Position numbers and translations under genes: made by a program. Below, piece by piece: positions 7,445 through 16,244 of a DNA stretch of 64,000 nucleotides. The stretch spans positions 1,364,001-1,428,000 of the forward strand of contig NZ_OZ244162.1 of assembly GCF_965216485.1 (NCBI RefSeq), given 5' to 3'. Under the pieces are notes generated by a model. That model ran no database searches. It saw only the letters and a program-made list of their open reading frames with translations, and was not told where the DNA came from. The DNA is from Algiphilus sp965216485. GTDB taxonomy: Bacteria > Pseudomonadota > Gammaproteobacteria > Nevskiales > Nevskiaceae. Position 1 is the stretch's first letter. Each line of letters begins with the position of its first letter.

Positions 7445-9915
7445 CACGAGCACGCCCCGCCGCTGCCGACGGCGACGGTGGTGGGGCGGTCGGTGTTCTG
7501 CTCCCCGGTCTTGACGATGACGCGCTGGTCCGCCGCGTCGAAGCGCCAGCCGGGCGTGCCGCTTCCCGACGGGATGGCCGAACCGTTGATGCGCACGTTC
7601 TGCGGGGCTGCCTGGTTCCGGAAATGCACCTCCCAGCTGCGGCTCGTCAGCGCGCCGGGGAAGTCCTGTCCCTGTGCCGCATCGATGATCAACTGCTCGC
7701 AGGTCCCCTCCGCCGCACTCTGCAGCCGCAGGGGTGTCCATTGGTAGGCACCTTCGCGGAAGGCAAAGCCGCGCCCCTCATCCTCGTACAGCGAGAAGGC
7801 GCCGTCCGCACCCGGCCAGACGTGCACGATCAGGTTGTCCTGCGGGCCGTGCGGGCTGGTGAGCAGCTCCGGCTGCAAGGGCAGGATGGCGCCCTTGCGC
7901 AGGAAGACGGCGTAGTGCTCCAGCGGGACGCTGCGGCTGATCTCGGCCGGACCCGTCAGCACCTCCCCGGTGAAGAAATCCACCCATTCGCCGGGCGGTA
8001 TCCACATTTGGATGGTGGCCGGGTCGCCGGGCGCGGCCACCGAGGCCACGAGCATGTCCTTGCCGACTGTGTACTGGCTGCGATAGTCGTAAGCGGCCTC
8101 GTATTCCGGCCACTGCAGATACATGGCGCGCGCCATGGGAAGCCCGGTGTCATGCGCGACCCGGCTCAGCGTATACATCGTGGGCACGAGCTGACCGCGC
8201 AGGCGCAGGAAGGCCGTGGCAATGGGTTCGGCCCGACCGCCGTACTCCCAGGGCAGGCGCTCGCCGTGGTGGGAATGCAGGCGCATGATCGGCTCGAAGG
8301 TGCCGAACTGGATCCAGCGCACGTACATGTTCTCCGGCGGATTCGGGTCGGTGTTGACCGCGTTGTTGCACTCCTGGCCAGGCAGCGGCTCTCCCACGAA
8401 GCTGCCGATGTCATGCGAGACATAGGGCAGGCCGATGTTGCCCTCGGCCGCCGTCATTTCGGCCTGGAAGGTCATCAGCTCCCAGGTGGAGCAGGTATCG
8501 CCGGTGAAGTGGATCGTGCTCCGACCTTCGGCGAAGGCGCCCAGTCCGTTGTTGTCGGCGCCGGCCTTGCCTTTCTGGAAGGACCCGCCGATGCGCGAAA
8601 AGGCCGGCCAGCGCGAACCCATGGCCTCGTGCTGTTTGGCGTAGGCGGCGTTGATGAAGGTGTCGGCGGACAGGCCGGGCGCCTGCGCGCGGGAGCCTTC
8701 GCAGCACCAGTCGAGCCACCAGAAGTCGATGCCGTTCGCTTCGATGGGTTCGTGCAGGTCGAAATACGCGTCCAGCTGCGCGGGCTGGGTCCATTCGAAG
8801 ACATAGCAGGGCGTGGACGGGTCGGCCTGCAGGAAAGTGCATGGCAGATCGGCGTCGTCCTGCATGAGCCCGCCGGTCTTGGCTTCCACAGCCGGGTAGG
8901 CCGGGTCCGAACCGGCAATGGAGGGATGCACATTCAGGCCGACGTCGATGCCCTGCTCGTGCAGCCAGTCCACGAAGCCGTCCGGGTCGGGGAAGATGTC
9001 GCGGTTCCAGTCCCAGCCGTTCCAGGAACAGGGGTCGCCTGGGCGGGCACGGATGACGACATTGAAGACCTCACAGCCCAGCTGGTTGTGCACAAGCTTC
9101 CAGTCGGTATCCAGGGAGACGGTATCGAGTGGCACATTGCGCGTCTGGAATTCACGCACCTGGTCGCGCCACTCGGGGTCGGTATAGCTCCACCAGCGCG
9201 AGAACCAGACCCCCAGTGCCTTCTTCGGCAGCAGCGGGGCGGCGCCCGTCAGCGTGCGCAGGTCGGCCAGACCCTGCTGAAAATCCAGGCCATAGCCAAA
9301 GAAGTAGCCGTCCTGATAGCTGCCGCTGCGACTGGGTCGCACTTCAAAGCCGGGTGCTTCCTCGGTCAACAGCGCAGTGCCGCTGTCGTTGATCAGGTAC
9401 CAGCCTGCGCGACTGAGTACGCCCTCGAACAGCGGTTGCGGGTTGCGTTCATTGTCCAGCCCGCGCCGCCAGCCGCCCAAATTGCCGGGCTGGGGTGCGA
9501 AGGACCATTCCGGCCGTGCGCGGATGGTTTCCTCACCCCGTTTGAGCTCGATGACCAGGTTATCGGCGGCAAAGGGGCCGGAGTTGCGTGTGTAGCGCAG
9601 CTGCAGCTTGGAGGTCTCGATCACCAGGTCTTCGCCATCGATGCGGTGCGAGAAGGCCGTCGTGGCGGCAGGGCGGGTCGCGACGGTCTGCGTCGGTCGA
9701 TCCTCGAATGCACCGTCTTCGGCGTATTCCAGGCGGATCAGGGTGGGCGTGATGACCGTGAAGCGCGCATTGTCCTGGCGGATGCTGCCCGTGGCGCTCT
9801 GCGCCGTCGTGTTGGCGGGTTCGCTGCCCGAGCAGGCGACGAGCAGCGCGAGCAGGGCGCTGCTGGCGCAATGGCGGGCCCAATGACGAAGCGAAGGGAA
9901 GCGGTTGGCGTTCAT
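7444..9915 (-). CDS. GH31 family alpha-glycosidase lipoprotein
   Basis: This 823-residue protein has a lipobox at LLVAC (Cys28). An N-terminal beta-sandwich of the GH31 type precedes a (beta/alpha)8 catalytic domain. The likely nucleophile is Asp402 in DFWWLDW and the acid/base Asp473 in HFTGDTCSTW, followed by the conserved RLHSHHGERLPWEYG region and C-terminal beta-domains. GH31 enzymes cleave alpha-glucosides, alpha-xylosides, alpha-galactosides or sulfoquinovosides with retention. The exact specificity is not readable. Many cysteines in the mature protein, including a Cys-Cys pair next to the nucleophile, suggest disulphides and an extracytoplasmic location. It is the first gene of a three-gene operon whose promoter faces the TetR gene. 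Confidence 0.9.
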   Translation of the reverse strand: MNANRFPSLRHWARHCASSALLALLVACSGSEPANTTAQSATGSIRQDNARFTVITPTLIRLEYAEDGAFEDRPTQTVATRPAATTAFSHRIDGEDLVIETSKLQLRYTRNSGPFAADNLVIELKRGEETIRARPEWSFAPQPGNLGGWRRGLDNERNPQPLFEGVLSRAGWYLINDSGTALLTEEAPGFEVRPSRSGSYQDGYFFGYGLDFQQGLADLRTLTGAAPLLPKKALGVWFSRWWSYTDPEWRDQVREFQTRNVPLDTVSLDTDWKLVHNQLGCEVFNVVIRARPGDPCSWNGWDWNRDIFPDPDGFVDWLHEQGIDVGLNVHPSIAGSDPAYPAVEAKTGGLMQDDADLPCTFLQADPSTPCYVFEWTQPAQLDAYFDLHEPIEANGIDFWWLDWCCEGSRAQAPGLSADTFINAAYAKQHEAMGSRWPAFSRIGGSFQKGKAGADNNGLGAFAEGRSTIHFTGDTCSTWELMTFQAEMTAAEGNIGLPYVSHDIGSFVGEPLPGQECNNAVNTDPNPPENMYVRWIQFGTFEPIMRLHSHHGERLPWEYGGRAEPIATAFLRLRGQLVPTMYTLSRVAHDTGLPMARAMYLQWPEYEAAYDYRSQYTVGKDMLVASVAAPGDPATIQMWIPPGEWVDFFTGEVLTGPAEISRSVPLEHYAVFLRKGAILPLQPELLTSPHGPQDNLIVHVWPGADGAFSLYEDEGRGFAFREGAYQWTPLRLQSAAEGTCEQLIIDAAQGQDFPGALTSRSWEVHFRNQAAPQNVRINGSAIPSGSGTPGWRFDAADQRVIVKTGEQNTDRPTTVAVGSGGACS

Positions 9916-9991
9916 GGCGGCACAGGGAAGGCAGGGGCGGGAGGCAGGGGAATGCGCAGCGGCTGTCGCTATCTGACACGGTAGCGTTTCA

Positions 9992-10021
9992 ATTATTATT
10001 TTTGATACTTTGACGTGTCAA
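9992..10021 (-). promoter_or_regulatory. Sigma70-like promoter of the GH31 operon
   Basis: Reading the minus strand, a perfect TTGACA (10021-10016) is followed after 18 bp by AATAAT (9997-9992), five of six matches to the -10 consensus. The segment is strikingly AT-rich against its surroundings. It would start transcription about 70 nt upstream of the GH31 ATG. Confidence 0.7.
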
Positions 10022-10022
10022 A
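10009..10022. promoter_or_regulatory. Palindromic operator for the divergent TetR regulator
   Basis: TTTGAC-GT-GTCAAA is a 14-bp inverted repeat that covers the -35 hexamer of the GH31 promoter. Its position between a TetR gene and the operon it faces is the classic place for an autoregulatory TetR operator. A possible further half site, CTGACAC, lies at 9973-9979. Confidence 0.65.
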
Positions 10023-10047
10023 TATTCCCCGCCCGCCATTGCCCGCC

Positions 10048-10722
10048 ATGAAGGAAACGCAATCCGCCACCGCGTCGACGCGGTCTCCGCACCGGAAATA
10101 TGCGGGCAAGGAGGCGAGCACCCGGCAGGCCGAGCGTCGCGACAAGCTGCTTGTCGCGGGCATGGCGTTGATCGGCGACAAGGGCTTTGTCGCCACCACC
10201 ATCGACGATATCTGCCGGGAGGCGGGGCTCACCAAGCGCTACTTCTACGAGTCCTTCGAGAATCGGGAAGCGCTGCTGACCGCGGCCTTTGAACGCGTCA
10301 CCCGCGAGCTGCTGCAGCGCATCGCCATTGCCGCCGCACCGCATGCACAGGATGCGCGGGCGCTGGTACGCATTGGGGTCCACGAGACCTTCGCCTTCGT
10401 CGCCGAGCATCCCGCCAAAGGGCGGCTGATGATGATCGAGGCGATGTCAGTACGCAGCGAGCTGGGCCGCCTCTACGTCAAGCAGTTCGGTGCCTTTGTG
10501 GAGCTGGTGCTGTCCCTCACGCGGCCCTTCCTGCCTGCGGGCGCGGCCACGGAAGCGGAGTTGACCGTCATGGCGCGCGGCGTCATTGGGGCCATCATTC
10601 ACCTCTGCCAGGGCTGGATCGCCACCGACTTCAAGCAGCCCATCGATGAGCTTGTCGATGGCACCGTGCGCATCTTTGGCGGTATCGGGCGCGAGCTCGG
10701 CATTCCAGGCTGGCTGGACTAG
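10048..10722 (+). CDS. TetR family transcriptional regulator
   Basis: The protein has an N-terminal TetR helix-turn-helix (about residues 30-75) with the diagnostic TTIDDICREAGLTKRYFYESFENREALL pattern, cut here as TTIDDICREAGLTK then RYFYESFENRE. A helical ligand-binding domain follows. I use the ATG at 10048 (224 residues). An in-frame GTG at 10015 would add 11 residues but would start inside the palindromic operator. No good ribosome site precedes either start. It is transcribed away from the GH31-esterase-SGNH operon and most likely represses it, and perhaps itself. The inducer is unknown. Confidence 0.85.
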   Translation: MKETQSATASTRSPHRKYAGKEASTRQAERRDKLLVAGMALIGDKGFVATTIDDICREAGLTKRYFYESFENREALLTAAFERVTRELLQRIAIAAAPHAQDARALVRIGVHETFAFVAEHPAKGRLMMIEAMSVRSELGRLYVKQFGAFVELVLSLTRPFLPAGAATEAELTVMARGVIGAIIHLCQGWIATDFKQPIDELVDGTVRIFGGIGRELGIPGWLD

Positions 10723-10782
10723 AGGCACGGCGCAGTGTGCTTGCCGGGGTCCCTCCCGGCCGGCGCGGCGCAGGCGGAAGCC

Positions 10783-12339
10783 CTAGCGCGCCAGCAGGCG
10801 CATACCCAGCAGCAGTTCCTTGCCAAACTGTCGGAAGCTGCGGAAGTCGGCTTCACCGATGTTGCGGCTGCTGAGATGCCGGTCGGCATAGAGCACACCG
10901 ATGGGGGTATCGCCGATCCGCACCGGCTGCAGCATGAAGTCGCTGTCGCCGCAGAAGTCGGCAAAGCCACCGCCCAGACGCGCGCGCAGTGCGTGCGGCG
11001 CGGCCTTGTGCATCCAGAGGGCTTCCTGGTCGTGCACCACGTCGTAGAGCAGGGCGTTGATCTCGGGCGACAAGGCAAAGTGGAAGGCCGCTTTCCAGCT
11101 TGCGGCGGTATCGCCCAGCGCGTGCTTGGCAAGCACGCGGTCGCGTCGCGGCGTGAGCAGGCCGAAGACAGTACGGTCCATGCCAATACCGCGGTGAATG
11201 CCCTCCAGCGTGGTGCGCATCAGGCTGTTGAGGTCGGGCTGGTCCAGCCGGAGCTCGACCAGCTTCTGCAGCATGTCGAGCTGGTAGGCGGGGTCGGGCT
11301 GAAGGATATCGATGCCCGGTGCTGCTTCGCCGTCGGCGTGCGGCTGGGCGGTGGCCTCGTCGATATCACGCTCGGTGTCGGCGTCGGTGGCGGACGCAGT
11401 GGCGGATGAACTCGGAGCCACCCTTTCGGTGCCCGACGCCATCGGAATGAAGGGCGCCACGCGGTCGGCACCGCAGTCTTTGGCGGCCTGCCGGGCGGCT
11501 TCAGCGCGCTGCTGCACTTGCTCGCCGAGCGCCTTGGCATTGAGCTTCAGGCGCTTGGCGGTGTCGGCCAGCAATCGGCGCGTGGCGGGGGCATCCCAGC
11601 CGTGACGTGCCACAGTTTCGGCGATCTGACGTCCGGTGGTCACCATGCGGGCGGGGCCGTCGATGGGGCTGGAAAGCGCCTTGATGAGGACGTTGCCCAG
11701 CGACCATTGCTCGGCAAGTTGGCGCGATAGCTGCTTCAGCTCGACACCCAGCAGCCGGTACTCCATGCGAACCAAGGCGTCCGGGTCGTCCTGCATGGCG
11801 GCGCGCGCGATCAGATAGCGGTCGACGCGCGCATCGCTGCTGCCCAGAAAGGCAAGCTGGCCGATCTGGAACAACAGACCGGCAACGAACACCTCATCGC
11901 TGTTGCGGGGTCCGAGCACGCTCCACGCCAAGCCTTGCGCCTGGCTGGCGGTATGGAAGGCGGTGGCCATTTCACGCATGACCGACTCCTGACTCTGACC
12001 CTCCAGCACGTTCTCGATAATGGCGAGGGAAATCGCCAGCTTGCGCACGGAATCGAAGCCAAGCACCACCACGGCGCGGTTGATGGTGCGGATGGGCTCC
12101 AGGCCCGCACTGAACACCGGGCTGTTGGCGATCTTGAGCAGCTTCGCGGCCATGGCCGCGTCATTCATGATGGCGCTTGCCAGATGGCCGGCGCTGGCGT
12201 CGGGGTTGCCGGCCACCTGGCTGACATTGCTGACGGTGCGCGCGAAGACCGGCAGTTCCTTTTCCGTCAGCACGGTCACCCACTCGGCAAGCGTGGTGGG
12301 TCCGTCCTCCGAGGGCACTACGGCGGCTAAGGGTTTCAT
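10783..12339 (-). CDS. HDOD domain protein with C-terminal GAF-like domain
   Basis: The HDOD domain occupies about residues 15-215 and carries family stretches such as LLKIANSPVF and AVVVLGFDSVRKLAIS. HDOD domains are degenerate HD phosphohydrolases used in signalling output. A linker rich in Ala, Thr, Ser and Asp (about 290-340) leads to a GAF-like domain (about 360-518). The ATG at 12339 gives 518 residues; a GTG five codons upstream is possible. It stands alone and convergent to the TetR gene. A short inverted repeat (GCCGGG/CCCGGC) lies in the gap near 10745. The partner and the signal sensed are unknown. Confidence 0.82.
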   Translation of the reverse strand: MKPLAAVVPSEDGPTTLAEWVTVLTEKELPVFARTVSNVSQVAGNPDASAGHLASAIMNDAAMAAKLLKIANSPVFSAGLEPIRTINRAVVVLGFDSVRKLAISLAIIENVLEGQSQESVMREMATAFHTASQAQGLAWSVLGPRNSDEVFVAGLLFQIGQLAFLGSSDARVDRYLIARAAMQDDPDALVRMEYRLLGVELKQLSRQLAEQWSLGNVLIKALSSPIDGPARMVTTGRQIAETVARHGWDAPATRRLLADTAKRLKLNAKALGEQVQQRAEAARQAAKDCGADRVAPFIPMASGTERVAPSSSATASATDADTERDIDEATAQPHADGEAAPGIDILQPDPAYQLDMLQKLVELRLDQPDLNSLMRTTLEGIHRGIGMDRTVFGLLTPRRDRVLAKHALGDTAASWKAAFHFALSPEINALLYDVVHDQEALWMHKAAPHALRARLGGGFADFCGDSDFMLQPVRIGDTPIGVLYADRHLSSRNIGEADFRSFRQFGKELLLGMRLLAR

Positions 12340-12736
12340 GCTGTTCTTGTCCACGCGCTACCCGTGTGACGCCCCGCTCGATCGGGGTCCATCGCACTAT
12401 AGTGAATTGCTTGCGATTTCAGGCAAATCGATTCCCGCAACGCACACTATCGGCCGACGGGCGCGAAGACTGAGGTCGAGCCGCGTCCTGCGAGCCCGCT
12501 CTCAATGACGGTGCCGGGCACGCGTGGGACCCCGCTCGGGGTAGACGGGCCGCCATCACTCGTGGACAATTGTGCACCGCAACACGCGGTCGGAGCGTGC
12601 TCGCATCCGACCCGGATGGCGGCGAGGCGGGTTTGCACCCCCACCAGCCGCGCTACCGCAATGCTTCCCACGCCTTGGCTCGACGACGGTCGCGTCGCCG
12701 GGACAGGGCTGATTTTTTCTGGAGAAATGTCCCTCG
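12340..12736. other. Intergenic region between divergent HDOD and SulP genes
   Basis: This stretch of nearly 400 bp carries no gene I can support. It should contain promoters for both flanking genes. The only structure I see is the 10-bp palindrome CACTATAGTG (12395-12404), about 55 bp upstream of the HDOD start. It could contribute a -10 element or bind a regulator. A TGGAGAAA stretch at 12719-12727 may serve as a distant ribosome site for the SulP gene. Confidence 0.4.
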
Positions 12737-14251
12737 ATGATGTCCCCCGCAGTGCTCAAGACGAATCTTCTCAGCGGTCTCACTGTGGCCTTGGCCATGG
12801 TTCCGGAGGCCATCGCCTTCGCGCTGGTCGCGCAGGTGTCGCCGCTGACTGGCTTGTACGCCGCCTTCATCGTGGCCCTGATCACCTCCCTGTTCGGAGG
12901 GCGGCCGGGCATGATCTCCGGGGCCACGGGCGCGCTGGCGGTGGTGATGGTGAGCCTGGTGGTGTCGCACGGCGTGCAGTACCTCTTTGCCGCCGTGGTG
13001 CTGATGGGAGTGTTTCAGCTGCTCTTCGCCGCGTGTCGACTGGGCAAGTTCATCCGGATGGTGCCGCACCCGGTCATGCTCGGCTTCGTCAACGGGCTGG
13101 CCATCGTCATCTTCATTGCCCAGTTCGGGCACTTCAAGGTAGCGGGCACCGACGGCGAGCAGGTCTGGATGTCCGGCATGCCGCTGTATCTGATGATGGG
13201 ACTGACCGCGCTGACGGTGGCCATCATCTATCTCTTCCCCAGGCTGACCAAGGCCGTACCGGCCACGCTCGTGGCCATTGTGGCGGTCAGCTTGCTGACC
13301 CTGGGGCTGGGCATCGACACGCGCACGGTGGGTGATCTCGGCTCCATCGCCGGCGGGCTGCCCAGCTTCCAGGTGCCGGCGGTGGCCTGGAATCTGGACA
13401 CGCTGATGGTGGTCCTGCCCTATTCGCTGATTCTGGCGGCGATCGGTCTGATCGAATCGCTGCTCACGCTGAATCTCATCGATGACATGACCGAGACGCG
13501 GGGGCGGCCCAACAAGGAATCCGCCGCGCAGGGCGCGGCCAACGTCGTGACGGGCTTCTTCGGCGGCATGGGCGGCTGCGCCATGATCGGGCAGAGCATG
13601 ATCAACGTCGGCAACGGTGCGCTGCATCGCCTCTCCGGTGTGGCTACGGCGCTGTTCCTGCTTTCTTTCATCCTGTTTGGCTCGTCGCTGATCGAGCAGA
13701 TCCCGTTGGCCGCGCTGATCGGCGTCATGTTCGTGGTGGCGGAAAAGACCTTCGAATGGGGCAGCTTCCGTCTCTTCGGCAAGGTGCCGCCGTCCGACGT
13801 GCTGGTGGGCTTGCTGGTGGCAGCCGTGACGGTGGCGGTCGATCTGGCAGCGGCCGTGGTGGTGGGCGTCATCGTGTCGGCGCTGGTCTTCGCCTGGGAG
13901 CATGCCAAGCAGGTGCGGGTCAGCAGCCGCGACATGCCGGATGGGCGCAAGGTCTATGAGGTGGAAGGCACGGTCTTCTTTGCGTCGGCCGCCAACTTCT
14001 CGCAGCAGTTCGTCCCACGCGAGGATCCGGAGCGCGTGGAGATCGACTTCCGCAATGCCAAGCTGATGGACCATTCCGCCATCGAAGCCGTGAACGCGCT
14101 GGCCGAGCGCTATCAACGCGCAGGCAAGCATGTATCGTTACGGCATCTCAGCCCGGATTGCACGGAACTCATGGACAAGGCGCGCCGCATGATCATCGTC
14201 GACTACCACGAAGACCCGCGCTACCACGTCGCGGACGACAAGCTCGCCTGA
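12737..14251 (+). CDS. SulP family anion transporter with STAS domain
   Basis: This 504-residue protein starts with the SulP signature (SGLTVALAMVPEAIAFALVA), has about 10-14 membrane segments up to residue 390, and ends in a cytoplasmic STAS domain (about 405-490) with an MDHSAIEA motif at the usual phosphorylation/regulatory loop. SulP proteins move sulfate, bicarbonate or other anions; BicA-type members are Na+/HCO3- symporters. A bicarbonate transporter pair (sbtA/sbtB) lies about 4 kb downstream, so bicarbonate is a reasonable but unproven substrate. ATGATG offers two adjacent starts at 12737 and 12740. Confidence 0.88.
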   Translation: MMSPAVLKTNLLSGLTVALAMVPEAIAFALVAQVSPLTGLYAAFIVALITSLFGGRPGMISGATGALAVVMVSLVVSHGVQYLFAAVVLMGVFQLLFAACRLGKFIRMVPHPVMLGFVNGLAIVIFIAQFGHFKVAGTDGEQVWMSGMPLYLMMGLTALTVAIIYLFPRLTKAVPATLVAIVAVSLLTLGLGIDTRTVGDLGSIAGGLPSFQVPAVAWNLDTLMVVLPYSLILAAIGLIESLLTLNLIDDMTETRGRPNKESAAQGAANVVTGFFGGMGGCAMIGQSMINVGNGALHRLSGVATALFLLSFILFGSSLIEQIPLAALIGVMFVVAEKTFEWGSFRLFGKVPPSDVLVGLLVAAVTVAVDLAAAVVVGVIVSALVFAWEHAKQVRVSSRDMPDGRKVYEVEGTVFFASAANFSQQFVPREDPERVEIDFRNAKLMDHSAIEAVNALAERYQRAGKHVSLRHLSPDCTELMDKARRMIIVDYHEDPRYHVADDKLA

Positions 14252-14313
14252 GGCACCGGCACGGCCATGGGTGCGCGCGACAGGCGGTGGCAACCGGCGG
14301 TGACTAGAGGCCC

Positions 14314-15714
14314 ATGGTGAACGAATCATCGGCCGACGCCATCATCCTGCTGGGGATGATGACCTTTGGGGCGGGGGCGATCTTCGCCTGGTTCGATCGG
14401 CACATGCCGGCCAGCCGCGCGCTGGCGCTGTGCCTGCTCGCCATCGGGTCGCGGCTGCTGCTGGATCAGGTCCCGCACGACGGCCTCACCTTCTGGAGCT
14501 GGGTGACGGCGGCCATCATCGCCACGTTGGAAGCCATTGCCATGGGCGCTGGCGTCGAGTGGGCGCGGCGCATCGGCCAGACGGCACAACAGCGGTTCCG
14601 GATCACAATTACGAGCCTGTTCATCGCCAGCCAGGTGCTGATCGTGGTGTATTGGGGGCTGAGTATCGGCTACCTGGCAATCGCGCCCGAGCAGGCGGCC
14701 AGCAATGCCCCCGGCATGGTCACCGTGCGTCCCCTGGAATGGGCCATATTCGCGCCCATTCTCGGCACCAGTGTCCTGCTTGCCACGGTGGCGGTGGGCC
14801 TGCTCCTGATGATGCGCATCGATCCGGCCGAGAGCGCCCGATTGATATCGCTGTCATTGGCAGCACCCTTCCTGCTGGCGGGCTTGATGATTCGCGAGGA
14901 CTGGGTGCCCTTCAGCGTGGCCATGGCCTTGCTGATCTTCATCGCGGGCTCGGTGCGCTATCTGATCCTGCAGAGCCGGCGCGGTCAGTTCATGAGCCAG
15001 TTCCTTTCGCCCGAGGTCGCGCGCATGGTGCGGCTGGAAGGCATGGAGCGCGCCCTGCATCGCGAGCGCCGCTTGCTCAGTGTGGTGGTGTGCGATCTGC
15101 GCGGCTTCACCAGCTTTGCCCGGACGGCCGAATCGGAGCGCGTGGTGACGCTGTTGGAAGACTACTACCAGGTCATCGGCCGGGTGGCCGCCGAGCATGG
15201 CGGTACCGTCAAGGATCACGCTGGTGATGGTGTCCTCATTCTGGTGGGAGCGCCGGCCCGCGTGGACGATCACGCGCGCCGCGCCATTCTGCTCGCGCTG
15301 CAGCTGGTGCGGGAAGGGCAGGCACTGCTGCGGACCAGTGCGCCCGAGCTCGGGATCGGTGCCGGCGTCACAACAGGTCACGCCACGGTGGGTGCCATCC
15401 AGGGGGCCAGCCGGCTGGAATACGTGGCCATCGGCAATCCGGTGAATCTGGCTGCGCGCCTCTGCGATCGCGCCGACGACGGAGAGGTGCTGTCCGACAC
15501 CCGCACCGTGGAGGCCCTGCATCCCGACGACGGCATCCACACCCAGGAGCGACCACCACAGCCCTTGAAAGGCTTCACCGATCCGATTCCGGTGTGTGCG
15601 GTGTCGGCCGATGTGCTCCCGCCCTACGTGCCGGAGCACCGGCGGCGGAAGAAGTGGCGCAGGCTGCGCGGCCGTAAACGCCGTTCCCGGCGCATCGAAG
15701 GCGCCCCCTCCTAG
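14314..15714 (+). CDS. Membrane-bound class III adenylate/guanylate cyclase
   Basis: The N-terminal half (about residues 1-225) holds six or seven membrane helices. The C-terminal half (about 250-430) is a class III cyclase catalytic domain. The metal-binding Asp motifs CDLRGFTSF and AGDG are present, as are the transition-state Asn and Arg in VNLAARL. Substrate-defining positions are unusual: the lysine of the common DKFxGD motif sits one residue earlier (VKDHAGD), and the second specificity position is Val (EYVAIG) rather than Asp or Thr. The nucleotide made is therefore uncertain. A basic tail (KKWRRLRGRKRRSRR) ends the protein. Its stop codon overlaps that of the convergent DUF3096 gene in a shared CTAG. 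Confidence 0.85.
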   Translation: MVNESSADAIILLGMMTFGAGAIFAWFDRHMPASRALALCLLAIGSRLLLDQVPHDGLTFWSWVTAAIIATLEAIAMGAGVEWARRIGQTAQQRFRITITSLFIASQVLIVVYWGLSIGYLAIAPEQAASNAPGMVTVRPLEWAIFAPILGTSVLLATVAVGLLLMMRIDPAESARLISLSLAAPFLLAGLMIREDWVPFSVAMALLIFIAGSVRYLILQSRRGQFMSQFLSPEVARMVRLEGMERALHRERRLLSVVVCDLRGFTSFARTAESERVVTLLEDYYQVIGRVAAEHGGTVKDHAGDGVLILVGAPARVDDHARRAILLALQLVREGQALLRTSAPELGIGAGVTTGHATVGAIQGASRLEYVAIGNPVNLAARLCDRADDGEVLSDTRTVEALHPDDGIHTQERPPQPLKGFTDPIPVCAVSADVLPPYVPEHRRRKKWRRLRGRKRRSRRIEGAPS

Positions 15715-15848
15715 AGTCCGAAGAGCCCGACCGCGCCGACGGCAATCAGATAGATGGCAACGATCCGGCTGAGCAGACGCGGCCATACCAGAATGGCAAT
15801 GCCGGCGACGAGTGCGAGCAGGGGCGCCAGTTCGAGGTGAAGGGTCAT
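15711..15848 (-). CDS. DUF3096 small membrane protein
   Basis: A 45-residue protein with two hydrophobic helices separated by a WPRLLSR turn, which matches the DUF3096 pattern. I use the ATG at 15848 (MTLHLELAPL), which gives the normal family length; the upstream in-frame ATG adds a non-hydrophobic tail. The function is unknown. It converges on the cyclase gene and the two stop codons share the bases CTAG at 15711-15714. Confidence 0.75.
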   Translation of the reverse strand: MTLHLELAPLLALVAGIAILVWPRLLSRIVAIYLIAVGAVGLFGL

Positions 15849-16244
15849 GGTCCGGCTCCGTGGGATGGTCCCCGGTTGTCGCACAGCGCATGGCTGCATG
15901 CAAATCGTGGGCATGGACGCCCATCATCGCCACCCGGTTGCGCGCCGTTGCTGGCAGCATGTGCCATTCCGGGCGCTGTCCCTCAAGCGCCGCCAGACCA
16001 CGGGATGACCATGAAGATGAAACGCCACTGCGCCGAAGGCATGCCGTTGCGCCTCAATCGGGGGTGGTTGGTGATCGGCGACGACCGTGCGCTCGATGCC
16101 ACAACGGTCAACGGTAGCGGCGCCATGAAGGGTGGCGATGCACGGCATCTGACGAAGGCGCGCGAGGCCGCCACTAACGCTGGTGTGCAAGCGCTGCCGC
16201 GCAGTGGGCGCGGCGGGCTGGCGCCCGCCTAGGCGGCCACCAGC
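15849..16244. other. Intergenic region without a convincing gene
   Basis: This region of about 400 bp precedes the MFS gene. A plus-strand open frame from ATG 16005 to 16232 could encode about 75 residues (MTMKMKRHCAEGMPLRLN at its start), but it has no clear ribosome site, no membrane segment and no family I recognise. Promoters for DUF3096 (minus) and the MFS gene (plus) should lie here; I see no strong -35/-10 pair. Confidence 0.35.

Noticed and set aside
7210..9984. A 924-codon plus-strand open frame opposite the GH31 gene
   Set aside because: It is the antisense of a clearly real gene. GC-rich third positions remove stops from the opposite strand, and the translation has no recognisable domain.
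12653..14131. A 492-codon minus-strand frame opposite the SulP gene
   Set aside because: The translation is dominated by His, Gln, Arg and Asp and has no membrane or domain pattern; the sense frame is a complete SulP protein.
16005..16232. Possible 75-residue gene in the gap before the MFS gene
   Set aside because: No ribosome site, no recognised family, no signal or membrane segment; kept only as a note for the gap.
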